Shown: one piece after another, positions 1 to 12,030 of the stretch
How the letters are laid out: each line of letters opens with the position of its first letter
Position numbering within the stretch: the first letter of the stretch is position 1
DNA from: Loxodes magnus
Taxonomy: Eukaryota; Ciliophora; Karyorelictea; Loxodida; Loxodidae
NCBI GenBank assembly: GCA_946699065.1
Contig: CAMPDV010001544.1
Location: 1 to 64,000 of the forward strand
DNA length: 64,000 bases
Direction of reading: 5' to 3'
Program-made: the position numbers and the translations under genes
The notes under the pieces: generated by a model
Told to the model about the DNA's origin: nothing
Databases searched by the model: none
The model's input: only the letters and a program-made list of their open reading frames with translations

Positions 1-1318
1 AACTAACTCTTATATTTAAAATAAACTAACAATGGAGAAGTATTCATATATATTTAAGGATTAAAGAATACTAAGGAATTTAAAATACTCTTATACATAT
101 TAAAAAGGCTTTATTTGCTAAAATAGTTAGAGAAATTGGTAAATAAAGAGATAGTTAAGTTATATGAAGAAGTTTAGATTTATAAACTAATATTCTAAAT
201 AAAGCAAAGGCTATTAAATTAGTTTCAGTTAAAATTATCAATAGCTTATAATATATTTACTTTAATATTCTATTAATTCTTTGGTGGTTTATAGTAAATA
301 GCAGAAGAAAAGAGAATATTTTCTAATTAATGTGGCTATAAAATAATTAGTTTTGAGAGTGATTTTGGTAAATTATTAAGAAAAGGAATTGTATAATAGC
401 ATTAATTATGCTAGTAACTAGCAAGAAATAAGAAAGCTTGACTTGCAAGAGGAAGCCTTATTGAGTGTTTGCAAATTCAAATAAAAGTTCTAATATATAA
501 TGAAAGTTTATTAATAAAGAAGCTCACTAATTAAAGCTATGATTGATATTTAGATATCTATTTTTCTTTTTGTATACACTAGATTAGGAATCAAGAAACA
601 ATGAAATGCAACCCCTTTATATATTTAGCGTTATTCTAACTTCTTTAAAATTTAAAATGACCTTACAGTCAGCTAAAATACTATATAATTAGTAAATTTT
701 CTAAATTATCTAATAGCAATGATGTAATACCTAGAAACAAATTAAAAGTATAATTATCATTAATGACTCAAATCTCATTAATAGAAATATCTTTAATCAG
801 TTTCATAAAATATCTTTCAAAATCCTTCATCTTTGTAACCAATTTGTATTAATAATCTCTCTTCACTTAATAAGAATGAAAGTTGGGTATCTTTATAAAC
901 TTAAACAGAAACTAAGCTTTTTCTCTACTTTAGGAACATTAAATAAGATAGTTAATCCTTCCTTTTCTTCCTTTCTAAAAATTAGATAAAAGTTATATAT
1001 TTAGCAATTAAAGCAAAATTGTTCTACCAGCACCTTCTGTTCTATATGAAGTAGCTTATCAAAGAGAAATAAAAGAAAATCTGACTATTATATAATTATT
1101 TTGCTATGATATTTATTATTATAACCCTAGGTTTTAAAGAGGATTAATATCCTAAATTTAATAAATATATATATCATTCTTTAGAATCAATCCATCATAA
1201 ATAAGTCTAGCCATAAATCTGTATAATCTTAATAGTTAAATTTCTAGGTTTGCTTTAAAGCTTAGAAAACGTGTAAGTATGTATAGAAGGCAGTGTAATA
1301 AGAGAGATTGTAAATAAA
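1..1318. other. AT-rich stretch, no gene assigned
   Basis: No recognisable domain or RNA was seen. The frame of the following kelch gene stays open upstream to an ATG at 1106 and beyond, so the first part of that gene may lie here. The peptide in that extension does not look convincingly coding. Confidence 0.4.
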
Positions 1319-2278
1319 ATGGGAAATAAACTTTAAACAATATAAGAGAGCTAAATTTTATAGATTTTATATCTTAGGAAGCTTCTGAGAAATATTAATG
1401 ATATTACAGGAGTCAGAATTTTTGCAAAGTTTGGGATTGGAGTAGTTAAATATGAAATCTGCTCTAATTTCAAAGGGAAAAAGCACTTCAATAAAATTAC
1501 CTCTATAAGCAGGAATTCTTCACTTAAAATTACTTATTCTATTGTAGAGAATAAGTATATAAGATAGGATTTAGATATTGAGAAGATTGATAATTTTTAC
1601 TCCTAAATCGAACAAATTTATGAAGACAGTCTGCTTATAACAGGAGGAAGATAGTTTAACTAATAGAGGCTTACTATTCACTCTTAGGATAAGAATGAAC
1701 GATTTCAAATGTAATATAAAAGGTTTATGCATAGAACAAGCTTCAATAAAAAGCATTTAATTTACATAGTTTCAGGAGTTACAAATAGAAACAGTATAAG
1801 TATTGATGTAGCAGAGTGTGAAATATTCAATATGAAAACTAAGTCATTCAGTAATATACTAGCTATGCAAACTCCTGTTCATCTCTTTGGATGTGATTAA
1901 ACATGTGACAATGTGTATGTATTTGGCGGATTTAATTACTAATCAGTTTCTTACAAAGATGAAATATAAGCATATGATAGTATGATTAATAAGTGGATTC
2001 TATGTGATTAAAAGCTAACTTAAAAAGCAGAAAGCTCTGCAGTTTTCGTTCCTAGAATTTAGTCTTTTATTATATATGCAAATGTTTCAAATTTAGATAC
2101 TCTAATTTATGACCTTAAAAGTATAACTATACATGGTGAAAAGTATCCTTCAGAAATTTACGATGATTATGATTTCACTAAACCAGTCTTCAGTTGAAAG
2201 CGTGTATACTAGTTAAGCATTGAAGATGAGATACTCAGCTATAACTTAAGTTTGAAAAAATGGGAAAAGCTTAAGTGA
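1319..2278 (+). CDS. Kelch-repeat protein
   Basis: A 319-codon frame read with TAA/TAG=Q and TGA=W. Three degenerate kelch blades are visible: 'DSLLITGGRQFNQQR', then 'HLIYIVSGVT..EIFNMKTKSF', then 'NVYVFGGFNYQ..EIQAYDSMINKW', each with the hydrophobic strand, Gly pair or Ser-Gly, and later aromatic residues of the fold. Kelch domains are protein-interaction propellers; no catalytic domain is attached, so the role is unknown. The start is the first ATG before the conserved part, but the frame is open to 1106. One in-frame TGA (2195-2197) is read as Trp ('FSWKRVYQL'), and the TGA at 2276-2278 is taken as the stop. If the first TGA is the true stop, the protein is 27 residues shorter. The gene lies in tandem with the USP gene downstream. 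A decayed paralogue is at 39.6-40.1 kb. Confidence 0.75.
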
Positions 2279-3029
2279 AGTTTCCTTTGATTAAGAATTA
2301 TCTTAAGGTTTATGTTAATTTATATAGCAAGCAGCCTTAAAATCTCCTTATCATACTAAATTTTTAATATCTATTCATATTATTAATAGATGCTCAATAC
2401 CTCAAATCTAATATTCTCTTTTTAATTTCTTATTCTTGACTATTAACCTAAAAGTAGCTTTGAGAAAATTGAAATAAACGATAGAGTATAAATTATAAAG
2501 CTTTCCTAATTAGACTAAGGATTTAAGTAAATGGATTAAGGCTTTATTTATAGTCTAATATAATTATCCTATATTATGGTGAAATAATTTAAACCTTATT
2601 TAATCTATCCTACTATATTAACTATCACTCATTAGTCCTAAGTCTTACTAGATAAGTTATAATACCTAATATATATCTCAACTAAATCTGGCTTCATTAA
2701 CTTTATTATCACTTTTAGCTTTACTTTAGTCTAATTTTCGCATAGGCTAAATTCTTACTCTACTAGCAGAACTAGAGTTATTTACTCCATTATAAAAGCA
2801 TCCTTGATATGAATCACATCTAAAGCTCAATTTGATAGTACTTAAAGAACAGATTCATAAAGTATGTAAAATAGAGTATGCTTAATTGCTATTAGGTCCG
2901 TATATTATAATCCTTCTTAGTATCATAATGAAAGTAGAATAACTAAAGTCTTAAAGTCCTATTGTAGCTATGATTATAAATTAGACTATTCTAGCGCTTT
3001 TTATTTAATTACCTTATTTTTTAATTTCT
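2279..3029. other. Intergenic, AT-rich
   Basis: About 750 bp between two same-strand genes. I see no domain, RNA or repeat. It should hold the kelch 3' UTR and the USP promoter. Confidence 0.5.
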
Positions 3030-4994
3030 ATGGATTAAAAAGACATTAGTGAAGAAATCAAAAACTAAGGAGAAGATTCAAATCAATTAGATTCAAATCA
3101 ATAAGATTATAAGATAGCCTATCCTACTTTTACATATGACTATACAGGAAGCTAGAGTGAGGCAATAACATAAAAAGCTCAATAGTTTTAAAGTTTAGAT
3201 TTAGGCTAAGAAGATTAGATGCTTGGTGTTGGTTTGGAGAACCCTGGAGGAGAATAAAATTGTTTCCTTAATGTAGTTTTTTAGTCCTTTTGGAATTTAA
3301 CTTCGTTTAGAAACATAATTCTATAGAATAAATTTTAGTGTAAGCTTCCAAGTGAATAGTGCTTATTATGTTGCTTAAAGGAACTATTTGAGGAATATCA
3401 ATCTAAGTGCTACTAGAAAGACTAAAAAATGACCATTTCTAAACTAAGAGTCCTGCTAGAGAATATATACTAGAAACAGGAATTTAAATAGAAAACTATG
3501 TGCGATGCTGCTGAGGCTTTTGATGCATTATTAGTAAACATTCACAATAACGTTACTAACTGCTAAAACGATTGCCCTTAGCATAGTCTATTCTAATGCT
3601 AGTTATGTGAATAAAATATATGCTAATGTAGAGCCACTAGCGAGCCTTAGTCTTATGATAAGGACACTAACATGTTTACATTATATACCTAGGAGTTAGT
3701 TTAGCCAAATTTAGATGCTAAATCTCACTTAGGTAAAATAGTTGAGTTTAACTAGAAGAGTTTATAGAAGATATTTCTACCAATATGCCCTTCAGAAGAC
3801 TAATGTATTATAAAATAATCGTTTAAGAGCATAATCATGATGAATAGTCCTACTTACTTTTTAATTAATTTAGTATGGGATACTAAATAACCTGCTTAGC
3901 TATATGTACTAAAATCCCTTGCTTTAATTCCTTTGCAACTTAGGCTTTCTGATCTATTCTAGAATGGATCCACTGATAATTATAGCTTGAAAGGATTAAT
4001 AGTATTTTTCGGAGCTCATTACATTTGCTATTTCAGAACTAGCTAGAATAAATGGAGGTATTATGATGATGTTTTAGTACAAGAGCTTGAAAATTGAAAT
4101 TAAGTGGTCTTAAAATGCATTCAGTCACATAGTCATCCTACTCTACTGTTTTTTGAAAAATCCTAGGGACTGATTAATTAAGAGTTAACTCCTGAGTGTA
4201 TTTCAAAAATCTAGCTACATTGTGAAGAATTTGATTCCTTTAATTTTGAATCTTTAAACTTTGAAGGTTGGAACTGCTAGCATTGCACTTTTAAAAACTC
4301 AAAAGAGAACAAGCAATGTCAAGCTTGCGATCGCTTTTAAGATAACAATAGTAATTCCAATATGCAATAATCTAACGAAGCATTCAAATGTCTTAATGGC
4401 CATTAGTTACTCTATAAAAGTTAGCTATGCTAGATATGCTAAGAAGACTTTTTCAATTCTTAAATTAAAAAGTATAGTGAACAAGAAGGAATGGCATAAG
4501 CTTAGAACTAAGAAAATCCTGGTTGCAACTATTAATCAATTCTTGAGTAACTTATGAGTGGATAGTATTCAAGTTAGGATATATTTAAAGAATAAGATTT
4601 ATGCTAGCGAAACCCTTTGGAAGATTCCAAGTCTGATAATTATTAAAATTTGTATCAATTCAATTTTAATAACGCCAATACAACTTAATAAGCCTAATAA
4701 TACCCTTCTCAAAAATTAATCAAATGCTAAAAATGTAGCAAGGAATATGCTGGAATAACTTGTATTCAATGCCAAGAAAAAAAGAAGCCTACTTCATAAA
4801 ATGAAGTTAAATACTCTCAATCTAGTAATTCCAATGATTAAATATAATATCCTTATATAAAAGGAATGGCCTAGTTCTAGTATGCAAGCAGTTTCGGAAG
4901 TTGGAATTGTGCCTATTGTAATTTAGACAATTATTGTGAGAAATGTTTGATATGTCAAAGACCGAAGCCACTCTATTAACTTAAAATAAATTGA
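3030..4994 (+). CDS. Ubiquitin-specific protease (C19 family) with two RanBP2-type zinc fingers
   Basis: A 654-residue protein that should remove ubiquitin from substrates. The Cys box is 'GLENPGGEQNCFLNVVFQSFW', with the nucleophile at C78. The His box is 'GLIVFFGAHYICYFR..WRYYDD', with H330 and the following Asp pair. All catalytic positions are present, so it is probably active. The pattern is closest to the plant DUF629-type UBPs and USP53/54. A RanBP2 zinc finger follows at C416-X2-C419-X10-C430-X2-C433 ('GWNCQHCTFKN'), and a second near the C terminus at C627-X2-C630-X8-C639-X2-C642. In other proteins such fingers bind ubiquitin or RNA. There are many Gln codons of TAA/TAG type. The single in-frame TGA (4095-4097) falls on a Trp in 'LENWNQVVLKCIQSHSHPTLLFFE', a block typical of the USP C-terminal lobe. 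The TGA at 4992-4994 is the stop. The start is the first ATG of the open frame. Confidence 0.88.
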
Positions 4995-5342
4995 ATAATT
5001 TCTACTTTTAAGTTTTATATAAAAGGCTTTAAAATTAGATAGCTATTATAAAACCTGCTATTAATGATAAAGATTTTTAGGTACCTTTCGTAGATTTTAT
5101 TAATAGCTATAAATATCCTATATTTAAAGCTTTATTTTTAATAGTTTTATGTATGAACTTAATTTATTTACCTATTTATAGTGATTGCATAGTACTATTA
5201 ATTTGCATTTCCTTTAGTTTTATAGTGAATAATTGAATTTATTTATAAAGAAATATCTTTGCTAGATTCTAAGTTTAAATAAAAAATATTATATATAACT
5301 AAGAAACTTGAGTACTTAAACTCTTATAAAGTAATTTACTAA
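4995..5342. other. Intergenic, AT-rich
   Basis: About 350 bp with no recognised feature between two genes on the + strand. Confidence 0.5.
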
Positions 5343-5930
5343 ATGAGCAAAATCAGCTTCTTTAACTTCCTCTTCAAAAGTTAATCATTTTCTAAAAGTC
5401 TTAATGCTTATATAAACTCATCAATAAGAGGAAAGGTTATTTTTCTCATGCTATATGAAAATGAATCATATACTTCAGACTAAAAATCCCTTAGCTTCCC
5501 ATCTAAGTAGAAGCTTAGTTTCTTTAATGAGTATAAAATATTTCCTTTTAAGAAACCTATTTTAAAACCAGATAAATTAACTGATTTATTTAATTTCTTT
5601 TATATCCTTAATTTTAAATTCGTTTTCTCTCTTATTGATCACAAGAAGATAGCTAAATTACTAAAACTTAATTTAAGCTAAATAACTATTGTTTACTCAT
5701 TGAGTAAGCTTATGATGTTTACTACTTAGTTTATAAAAGAGAATACATTATAAACTTTTTAAATTAATGGTTTTTATTTAATTCTTACAAATGAATAAAG
5801 CTTTAGATTTAGTAGGTTATGCTTTATATATTTAGGATAGAAAAGGAAATTAGTGTAGGAACTTAAAGATATATTGATAACCTTTAATGTTTAAATAGCC
5901 TTTGTACTTCTTCACTTTGAATCGGACTGA
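5343..5930 (+). CDS. Hypothetical protein, 195 aa
   Basis: An uninterrupted frame from ATG 5343 to TGA 5928. The product begins 'MSKISFFNFLFKSQSFSK' and is rich in Phe, Leu, Lys and Ile, with no motif I recognise. It contains no in-frame TGA before the stop, which is moderately unlikely by chance at this base composition. It overlaps the 3' end of the convergent acyltransferase gene by 19 bp. It could be a real small gene or a chance open frame. Confidence 0.4.
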
Positions 5931-7960
5931 CTTTCTTCCTTATCTAAAAATGACTTGTTTAGCAGTAAATCTCCCTTCTATTTTTCGTAATCTGGATGAA
6001 TCATTTTGCTTCCCTGTTGTTTCTCCTTTTTTAGTGTAGACTTAGGAGGAAATAGAAGCATTTTTTCTATAGTGAGCAAAGGAGTTTCTAATAGAAAACT
6101 AAATGGAATTGAAAATATATAAGCTAAGCAAGCTGTTCCAAAAAATATATACAAGCAGTTTACATTTGTCATATAGAAGCCTTAGCGGCTTTAGTAATAC
6201 CATCAAATTATGAACAAGTAATGGATTAAATAGCAGGCATAGTTTAGCTTTGCAAATGGACTTCAGAAGTTATTTCCTAGAATCTATCTATAAACTTTAC
6301 CTCGACCTACTAAAAGTGGAAGTAAGAACATTATCAATCCTAAGACAAACATTTGCCTGCTAAATCCGTTAAAAATAGCATGCTCAGTTGTAGACCAGCA
6401 TTTACCGCTACATTTAAAAGCAGAATGCTAAATGAAAACGAAGAAAAAAGTTAGGGAAAATCCAGAAATATAGCAAAACCAGCCTAAATATTTGGCTTCT
6501 TTTATTTTTTTTAGTAAATGCTTTCCAGGAGCATAGTCTTGTATTTTGCTCTAATGTTTGTATTCAAAGTATATAAAAGCTAATTGTATACCTAGTAGAT
6601 AAGTTCCAATTCTCGCCCAAGGTTTGCTATAAATATAACCATTATAATCTTAATTATCTGGAAACATATCGCTGAACTTAAGATCCTTCTCTATGGAAAT
6701 AGCTATATTGTACACTATATTTTCAACATGAAGAATAAGTGTAATAAGCCATGCTGCTAGAGAACTTTTGCAATATAGAAAGCAGATGAAAGGAGTTAGC
6801 ACGAAAAATTGCATATCATTTCCTAAATACCAAAGCCATGCTAGACACTCATCTGCTGTTTTCCAAGGATAAATATTTTGAATGAAAAGCACAGTACTCC
6901 ATCAATGCTTTGAACATAAGCTTATACCTCTATTCAATCCAGTCATTCACAATGGACCATCTCCTAAATACAAATATACCCAGTTCACGAATCCCAATAA
7001 TAGAAGAATTGATGGAAGTAATCGATAAATTCTATGGAAAAATACTTCAAAGAAATTAGTTTTTCCTTATTTTGGATACATTTTTTCAATTAGAAGTAGA
7101 GTGGCTAAGAAACCTGATAAAAAGAAGAAAGAATCTACTGAATAAGTACCAGCACCAACAATAGCTCACCAAAAGTCTTTTTATATCTACGAGACTGAAC
7201 TGAAATTTGAAATTAATTATCCTCCTCCAGCATAAGAATGTCCCCAAATTACCCAAAGCATTGATAAAACTCTAACTCCGTTTAAAACTTTTAAGTTTTG
7301 GTCAAATTCTGCTTAGGTAAATAGCTTTCTTAGATTCCTTGTATAGGAAAAGCTGAGATAGAAGATTGCCCATTTTTATTTTGATTCCAGCAATAAATTG
7401 TCTTTTATTTTTCCTATCTATTCTTCTGTTAAACCCTCTGTTTAAACTTACTTCTCTTATCAGTTCTTTTTATTCCCTATTGTGGAAAACTCAATTATCA
7501 TACCCATAATTCCAAAAATCACTAGAATAGCTATAATGGAAACCATAAAAACAAACCATCCATTGTATCCATAATCATCTAGTTCTTGTTTAGGATAACT
7601 GAATGCAGAAGCAGTATCATTAGCACCTGATTATTTGAATAAGCTAATTCAAAGGTCACCAATAGGTTATATTTAGGTACTATTGCAAAAAGAAGGCACA
7701 CAGTATCCCATATGCATACTGAATCTTCCTTAAGCAGATCAAACGTTTAAAAGCGCGTATTTTTTATCAGGAAGAAGGTTACATCCATCATAATCACCAA
7801 GATCTTAAGGTTTAGGGCCACTGTTAAATAATATATTAGAAATCTCTTTAGCAGCTCAGGGTTAATTGTAGTTCTACGTCAAATTATTTATGTAATCACT
7901 ACATTTATCTGCTTTTCCTAAATAGCTTAATCACACTAAAAATAAACATCACATTTTCAT
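5912..7960 (-). CDS. NRF-6/OafA-type membrane acyltransferase
   Basis: A 682-residue multi-pass membrane protein of the acyltransferase-3 family, which transfers acyl groups to lipids, sugars or other acceptors. It begins with a signal-peptide-like stretch (about residues 1-17), then a Cys-rich NRF-type luminal domain with 'LGDYDGC' and 'GYCVPSFCN'. After one membrane span (about 130-150) comes the acyltransferase-3 core: 'LKVLNGVRVLSMLWVIWGHSYA' with the family His at about residue 241, 'GTYSVDSFFFLSGFLATLLLIEK', 'FFHRIYRLLPSILLLL', 'WYLGNDMQFFVLTPFICFLY' and 'FWSPFAKLNYACYLIHYLFIIWWYYQ'. Around ten membrane spans are apparent and the tail is charged. About 11 Trp are encoded by TGA and about 15 by TGG, often at family-conserved Trp positions, so it is a strong witness for TGA=W. 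The stop is TGA (complement of 5912-5914). It is convergent with the ORF at 5343-5930. Confidence 0.93.
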
Positions 7961-10709
7961 TATTCAATCTAACTTATTTATAGGAAATAAACAAACTAGA
8001 AAACATCTTAAGCATTTGCATTTCAGAATATAAAAAGAACTAAAATGAGATAAAGTTTGAAGAGAGAAAGAAAAGCTAATATATATGAAAGGGAGATTAA
8101 ATTATAGAAAATTAATAAATAAAAAAGATCTTTCCAAATTTAATTTACATACTTTCTAAGTGCTTCATTTAAGATATTATATTAAGCAAGTCTATCTAAG
8201 TAATTTAATAATCTTTTCTATAATTAAGAAAAATTAATTTAACTTTAAGCTTTATATGTAATCAATTCCAAAGGTAAAAAGAGCTAGGCTGATTAATATA
8301 TAATATCAACTTAGTTTAAATAAGAACAGTGAAATTAAAAGGTAAAAATCTTAAGGAAAGGCTAACTAAAGCAAAAAAATAAATAAGCTTACTACTATAT
8401 GTTTGATATACATTTTAATACTTAGTTTCAATTTAAACTAAAATGATTTAAAGGTATAATAATTTAACTAAAATTAGCTAAATTTATTTAAAGAGATAAA
8501 ATTAAAAATACAGAAGGTTAGATAAATAATAGAATGAAGAGAAATAAATCTATAAAGCTTTATTTATTTTATACTTATTTAAAAGAAAATAAATCATAAA
8601 GGGAGTTTAATTTAGACTAAATATATCTTTACTCTGTATAATGAAAGGCATTATTTGCATACTTTTTAGAAAAAAAATCTTTTAAAGATAAAATTCGTTT
8701 AATAGTAAAAATATAAAAAGAAATAGTTTAGTTTTATTTTTGGAAAAAGACTAGAAGGTAAAAATACCTCTAAGTTTAAATGAATAAAAAATTTGAAAAA
8801 TGGTCGCGAAGCAAAAGAAAAGGCTTTATATTCTTTAGCGCTATGAATTATTTTAAAAAAAAATTATTTTTCATAAAGTTTTGGTAATAAAAACATATTT
8901 ATCTTCTTTTTCATGTATACAATTAATATAAATTAAATTAGAGATCATTAAGAATGATAGCTTTTATCTTTAAACTAAATCATTATAAAATACACAATCA
9001 TTTAATAGACTTTAAATTTAAATAATTTAAATAATTTTTCTTTTTTACTTTTTTCCTTCTAAAAGATATATAATTATCCAATATAAAATACCTTAAGCAA
9101 TAAATTAGATTTGAAACCTTTTAATTAGGCATATAAAATAATAACTAGATAATTAAAAAAATTTATATCTTAGAGGTAAATTTAATCTAGCTTACACTCT
9201 TTCTCATAACTTTTAAATAATTGCTCCAAATTATTTAGTTTTTGGATTAAAGAAATAGGCTTCTATTAGAGATATAAAGTTAGTAAATTATTATAATTCT
9301 ACGATATTTAATTCCATAAGTTTGCTATATCTCTAAATAATATAAATTTGAATCTCCCTAATTTATTTTCTCATTTTCTAGTTATCTTAATTCTAATTTT
9401 ATATCCTTAATACTCTTAATTCTTTAAAAATTGTAAAGGTTATGTATATTTATAAATTTTTTGTTTTCCTAATTTTTATAAATTTAGCACCTTCTATTTT
9501 TCTATAAAAAACAGGGTAACCAAGAATTTATAAATTCCTTTTAGTTCTATCTTCATTGTATTTTGTACTTTTAATCTAATTTTGTAACTTTTTATTCTTC
9601 CTGCTTTTTCATGTAATTTATAATTAAAAAGAATTTCCTAAGAAACAAATTAGATTTTACCATATTTCTAAGATTTTACATTCTTTCAACTATTTGTTTA
9701 AATAAATTCTCTTTGCATCAATTAAAAAATTGGTTTCTTTAACTTTTAACTCAATAAGAGTAAAAAGGAATCTCTAGAAATATTCCTTAGATAAATTACT
9801 TACCTGTTATGAAATTATTAATCAAGCCTCTCAAATCTTTTATCTAGGTTATTTAAAGAATGCTTCTATCTTTATTTTATCAAAGCTAATAAACTATTTA
9901 AACATTTCAGCTAAATTTGTATATACCTATAATTTATACTTCAACTTTAGCTTTTATTATTTTAGAAAATGCTAACTATAATACTGTAAGATGAGAATAC
10001 AAATTTACATTGGCAATATATAATTGTAAGTAATAATTTAATTAATATACCTAAATAGATAATTTCTTAAATATGCTCTTAATTAACTTTTGGTAATGAA
10101 GAAAGTTATTTATAAAAGTTAAATATAATAACAAGATTATAATTTAAAATACTATGCTTTTCTGGTAATATTAGGCATTTAATTGGGGTTATAGAGGGAT
10201 TAGAGGCATTAATAATAGGTTGAAAGATGATAATAGTAATCTTTAAGGGTTCTGTTGGGGTATATCTATCAACTTAGGAATAAAAAAGGATAAAAGAAAA
10301 TAAACTAAGTTAATAGATATTTACCATATTTAACAAAGATAGAAACATCTAATCCTGCTTAATTTATTTTATTTCTTCTTACATTTTACTAATAAAGTTT
10401 AAAAGTTACTAATACAACTGAAGTATCTTATCTTACAAGATAGAGAAATTGAAAGTTAAATTTCAGTTTAAATCCTGACTACAAAGCAAGATAATTGACT
10501 CTCTAAAAGCAAGTGTAGCTTTTTTTAATAGATAATTGGATCTAAGAAAATAGAAATATTGTTTCTTTAAAGTGTGATTAGAAGTTGATAAGTATACTCA
10601 TTCAAATAAATCTGCTTACTCTATTCAACCATCTATTTCTAATTTTCCTTTACATCTCTAATCATTTTTTATTTCATATTTGCTTTTGGTTCTTACAGTA
10701 ATGGCTTCT
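7961..10709. other. Long AT-rich intergenic region
   Basis: About 2.7 kb of very AT-rich DNA with A- and T-runs. I found no conserved protein motif, structured RNA or tandem repeat. It contains the promoter of the acyltransferase gene, read leftward, at its left edge. Confidence 0.45.
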
Positions 10710-11835
10710 TAAGATATAATAATTATCTCTTCTTATATTTACTCTATTTAAGTATAGCGACTATCATTTATTTTTGGTTTAATCTTTTATTCTTCAACTG
10801 TCTAAGTTTTACTAATTAGTGAAAGCACCTGAATCAGTTCTTAGAGTTGAAATCTATTTAAGTGACAGATTCATAGCAAGTTAGGCAAAATTCATATTTA
10901 ACATTCTAATTTCCAACTTTCCAAAAATATAATTACTAACGAAATTTTTTATTTTCCTCAGAAATAGTATTTTAATAATGCCACTTAAAGGATTTTTTTA
11001 CATATATTGCACAAATCTAACCTCACTTTAAATATATTGTTATGCTTCACTAAAAAAGTAAACTGACTAATGCTGAAAAATTCAGAAAAAGCTAGGTTGA
11101 AATAAGTGGAAAATTGAAAACTGATCTATAAGAACTTAATGTTAAAATCACTGATGATAACTAAGGTAATGAGTTTAAGAGCATATATAAAGTAACCATA
11201 AAAGCTTGAAACGAATACTTTAGTTAAATTAATTATTAATTAACCCATATATCTTTAAAATGTTTATCATATAAATTGAAAGGAATTAACTAAGTACTTC
11301 AAAATATAATCAATTATATAAAGAGAGCAAATTAAAAGAAGCTAAAATTGTAATAATTGAAAACTTAAAAACAATTTTCTTTTTATTACACTAAAAATAC
11401 CTAAATCCATGAGAATTATAATAAATCTAGAGTATAAAGGATTTATAATTATCTTATAGTACTTTATTAGTTTATCACAGCTTTAAGAAATATATTTTTT
11501 GTTTGAAATCATATTAAAAAATAAAGCCAAATTATATGAAAAGAGAAGGCAAAATTCAGAATATAAAGCATGAAATATATACGAAGTTTTGAAAAAGCAA
11601 AACAAAATTTTATACTTTAAAGCTAAATAAGCTTGTAATTTCAGATATGAATTGAAAGAAGCATAGTATCCATCAATGCTAATATTTTTTACTATCTTAG
11701 TACATAATTTATTAATATAGCCTCATAATCCCTATCTTAACCCATTATTTTTTCTAAGCTTTAACTACCTTAAAATTTATTTAAATGAACATTTAAAATA
11801 TGAATAATAAGTGATAAAAGACTAATATTTATGTA
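10710..11835 (+). repeat. Diverged direct repeat, copy A (matches 40200-41330)
   Basis: About 1.1 kb aligned colinearly and in the same orientation with 40200-41330, for example at 'gatataataattat' (10713 and 40204) and 'taagaacttaatgttaaaat'. Both copies carry numerous substitutions and small indels. The right end abuts the outer boundary of the left arm of the inverted duplication. Confidence 0.75.
10823..11209 (+). pseudogene. Unrecognised coding fragment inside the direct repeat
   Basis: An open frame of 128 codons to TGA 11207-11209 with protein-like composition, including 'YIVMLHQKSKLTNAEKFRK', 'GKLKTDLQELNVKITDD' and 'NEFKSIYKVTIKAW'. No family was recognised. The equivalent stretch at about 40.3-40.7 kb has indels that break the frame. 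The 5' part may lie in another frame, starting at the ATG at 10701, so copy A is probably also damaged. Treat as a gene remnant. Confidence 0.35.
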
Positions 11836-12030
11836 TTTATTCTAATTTAATATTTATATTCATAAAGTTAATAGGAATTTGAGTTCAAATTTGGGCAAAA
11901 AGTCTGTAAATTTAAAATAGATAATAATTTTATTGCTAGTTAAGGGAAATTAACTATTATAGAAATTAAAGTATAATTAATCATTTTTATTTTTTATATT
12001 TAATTTGAATTAAAATTATTTATAAGAATT

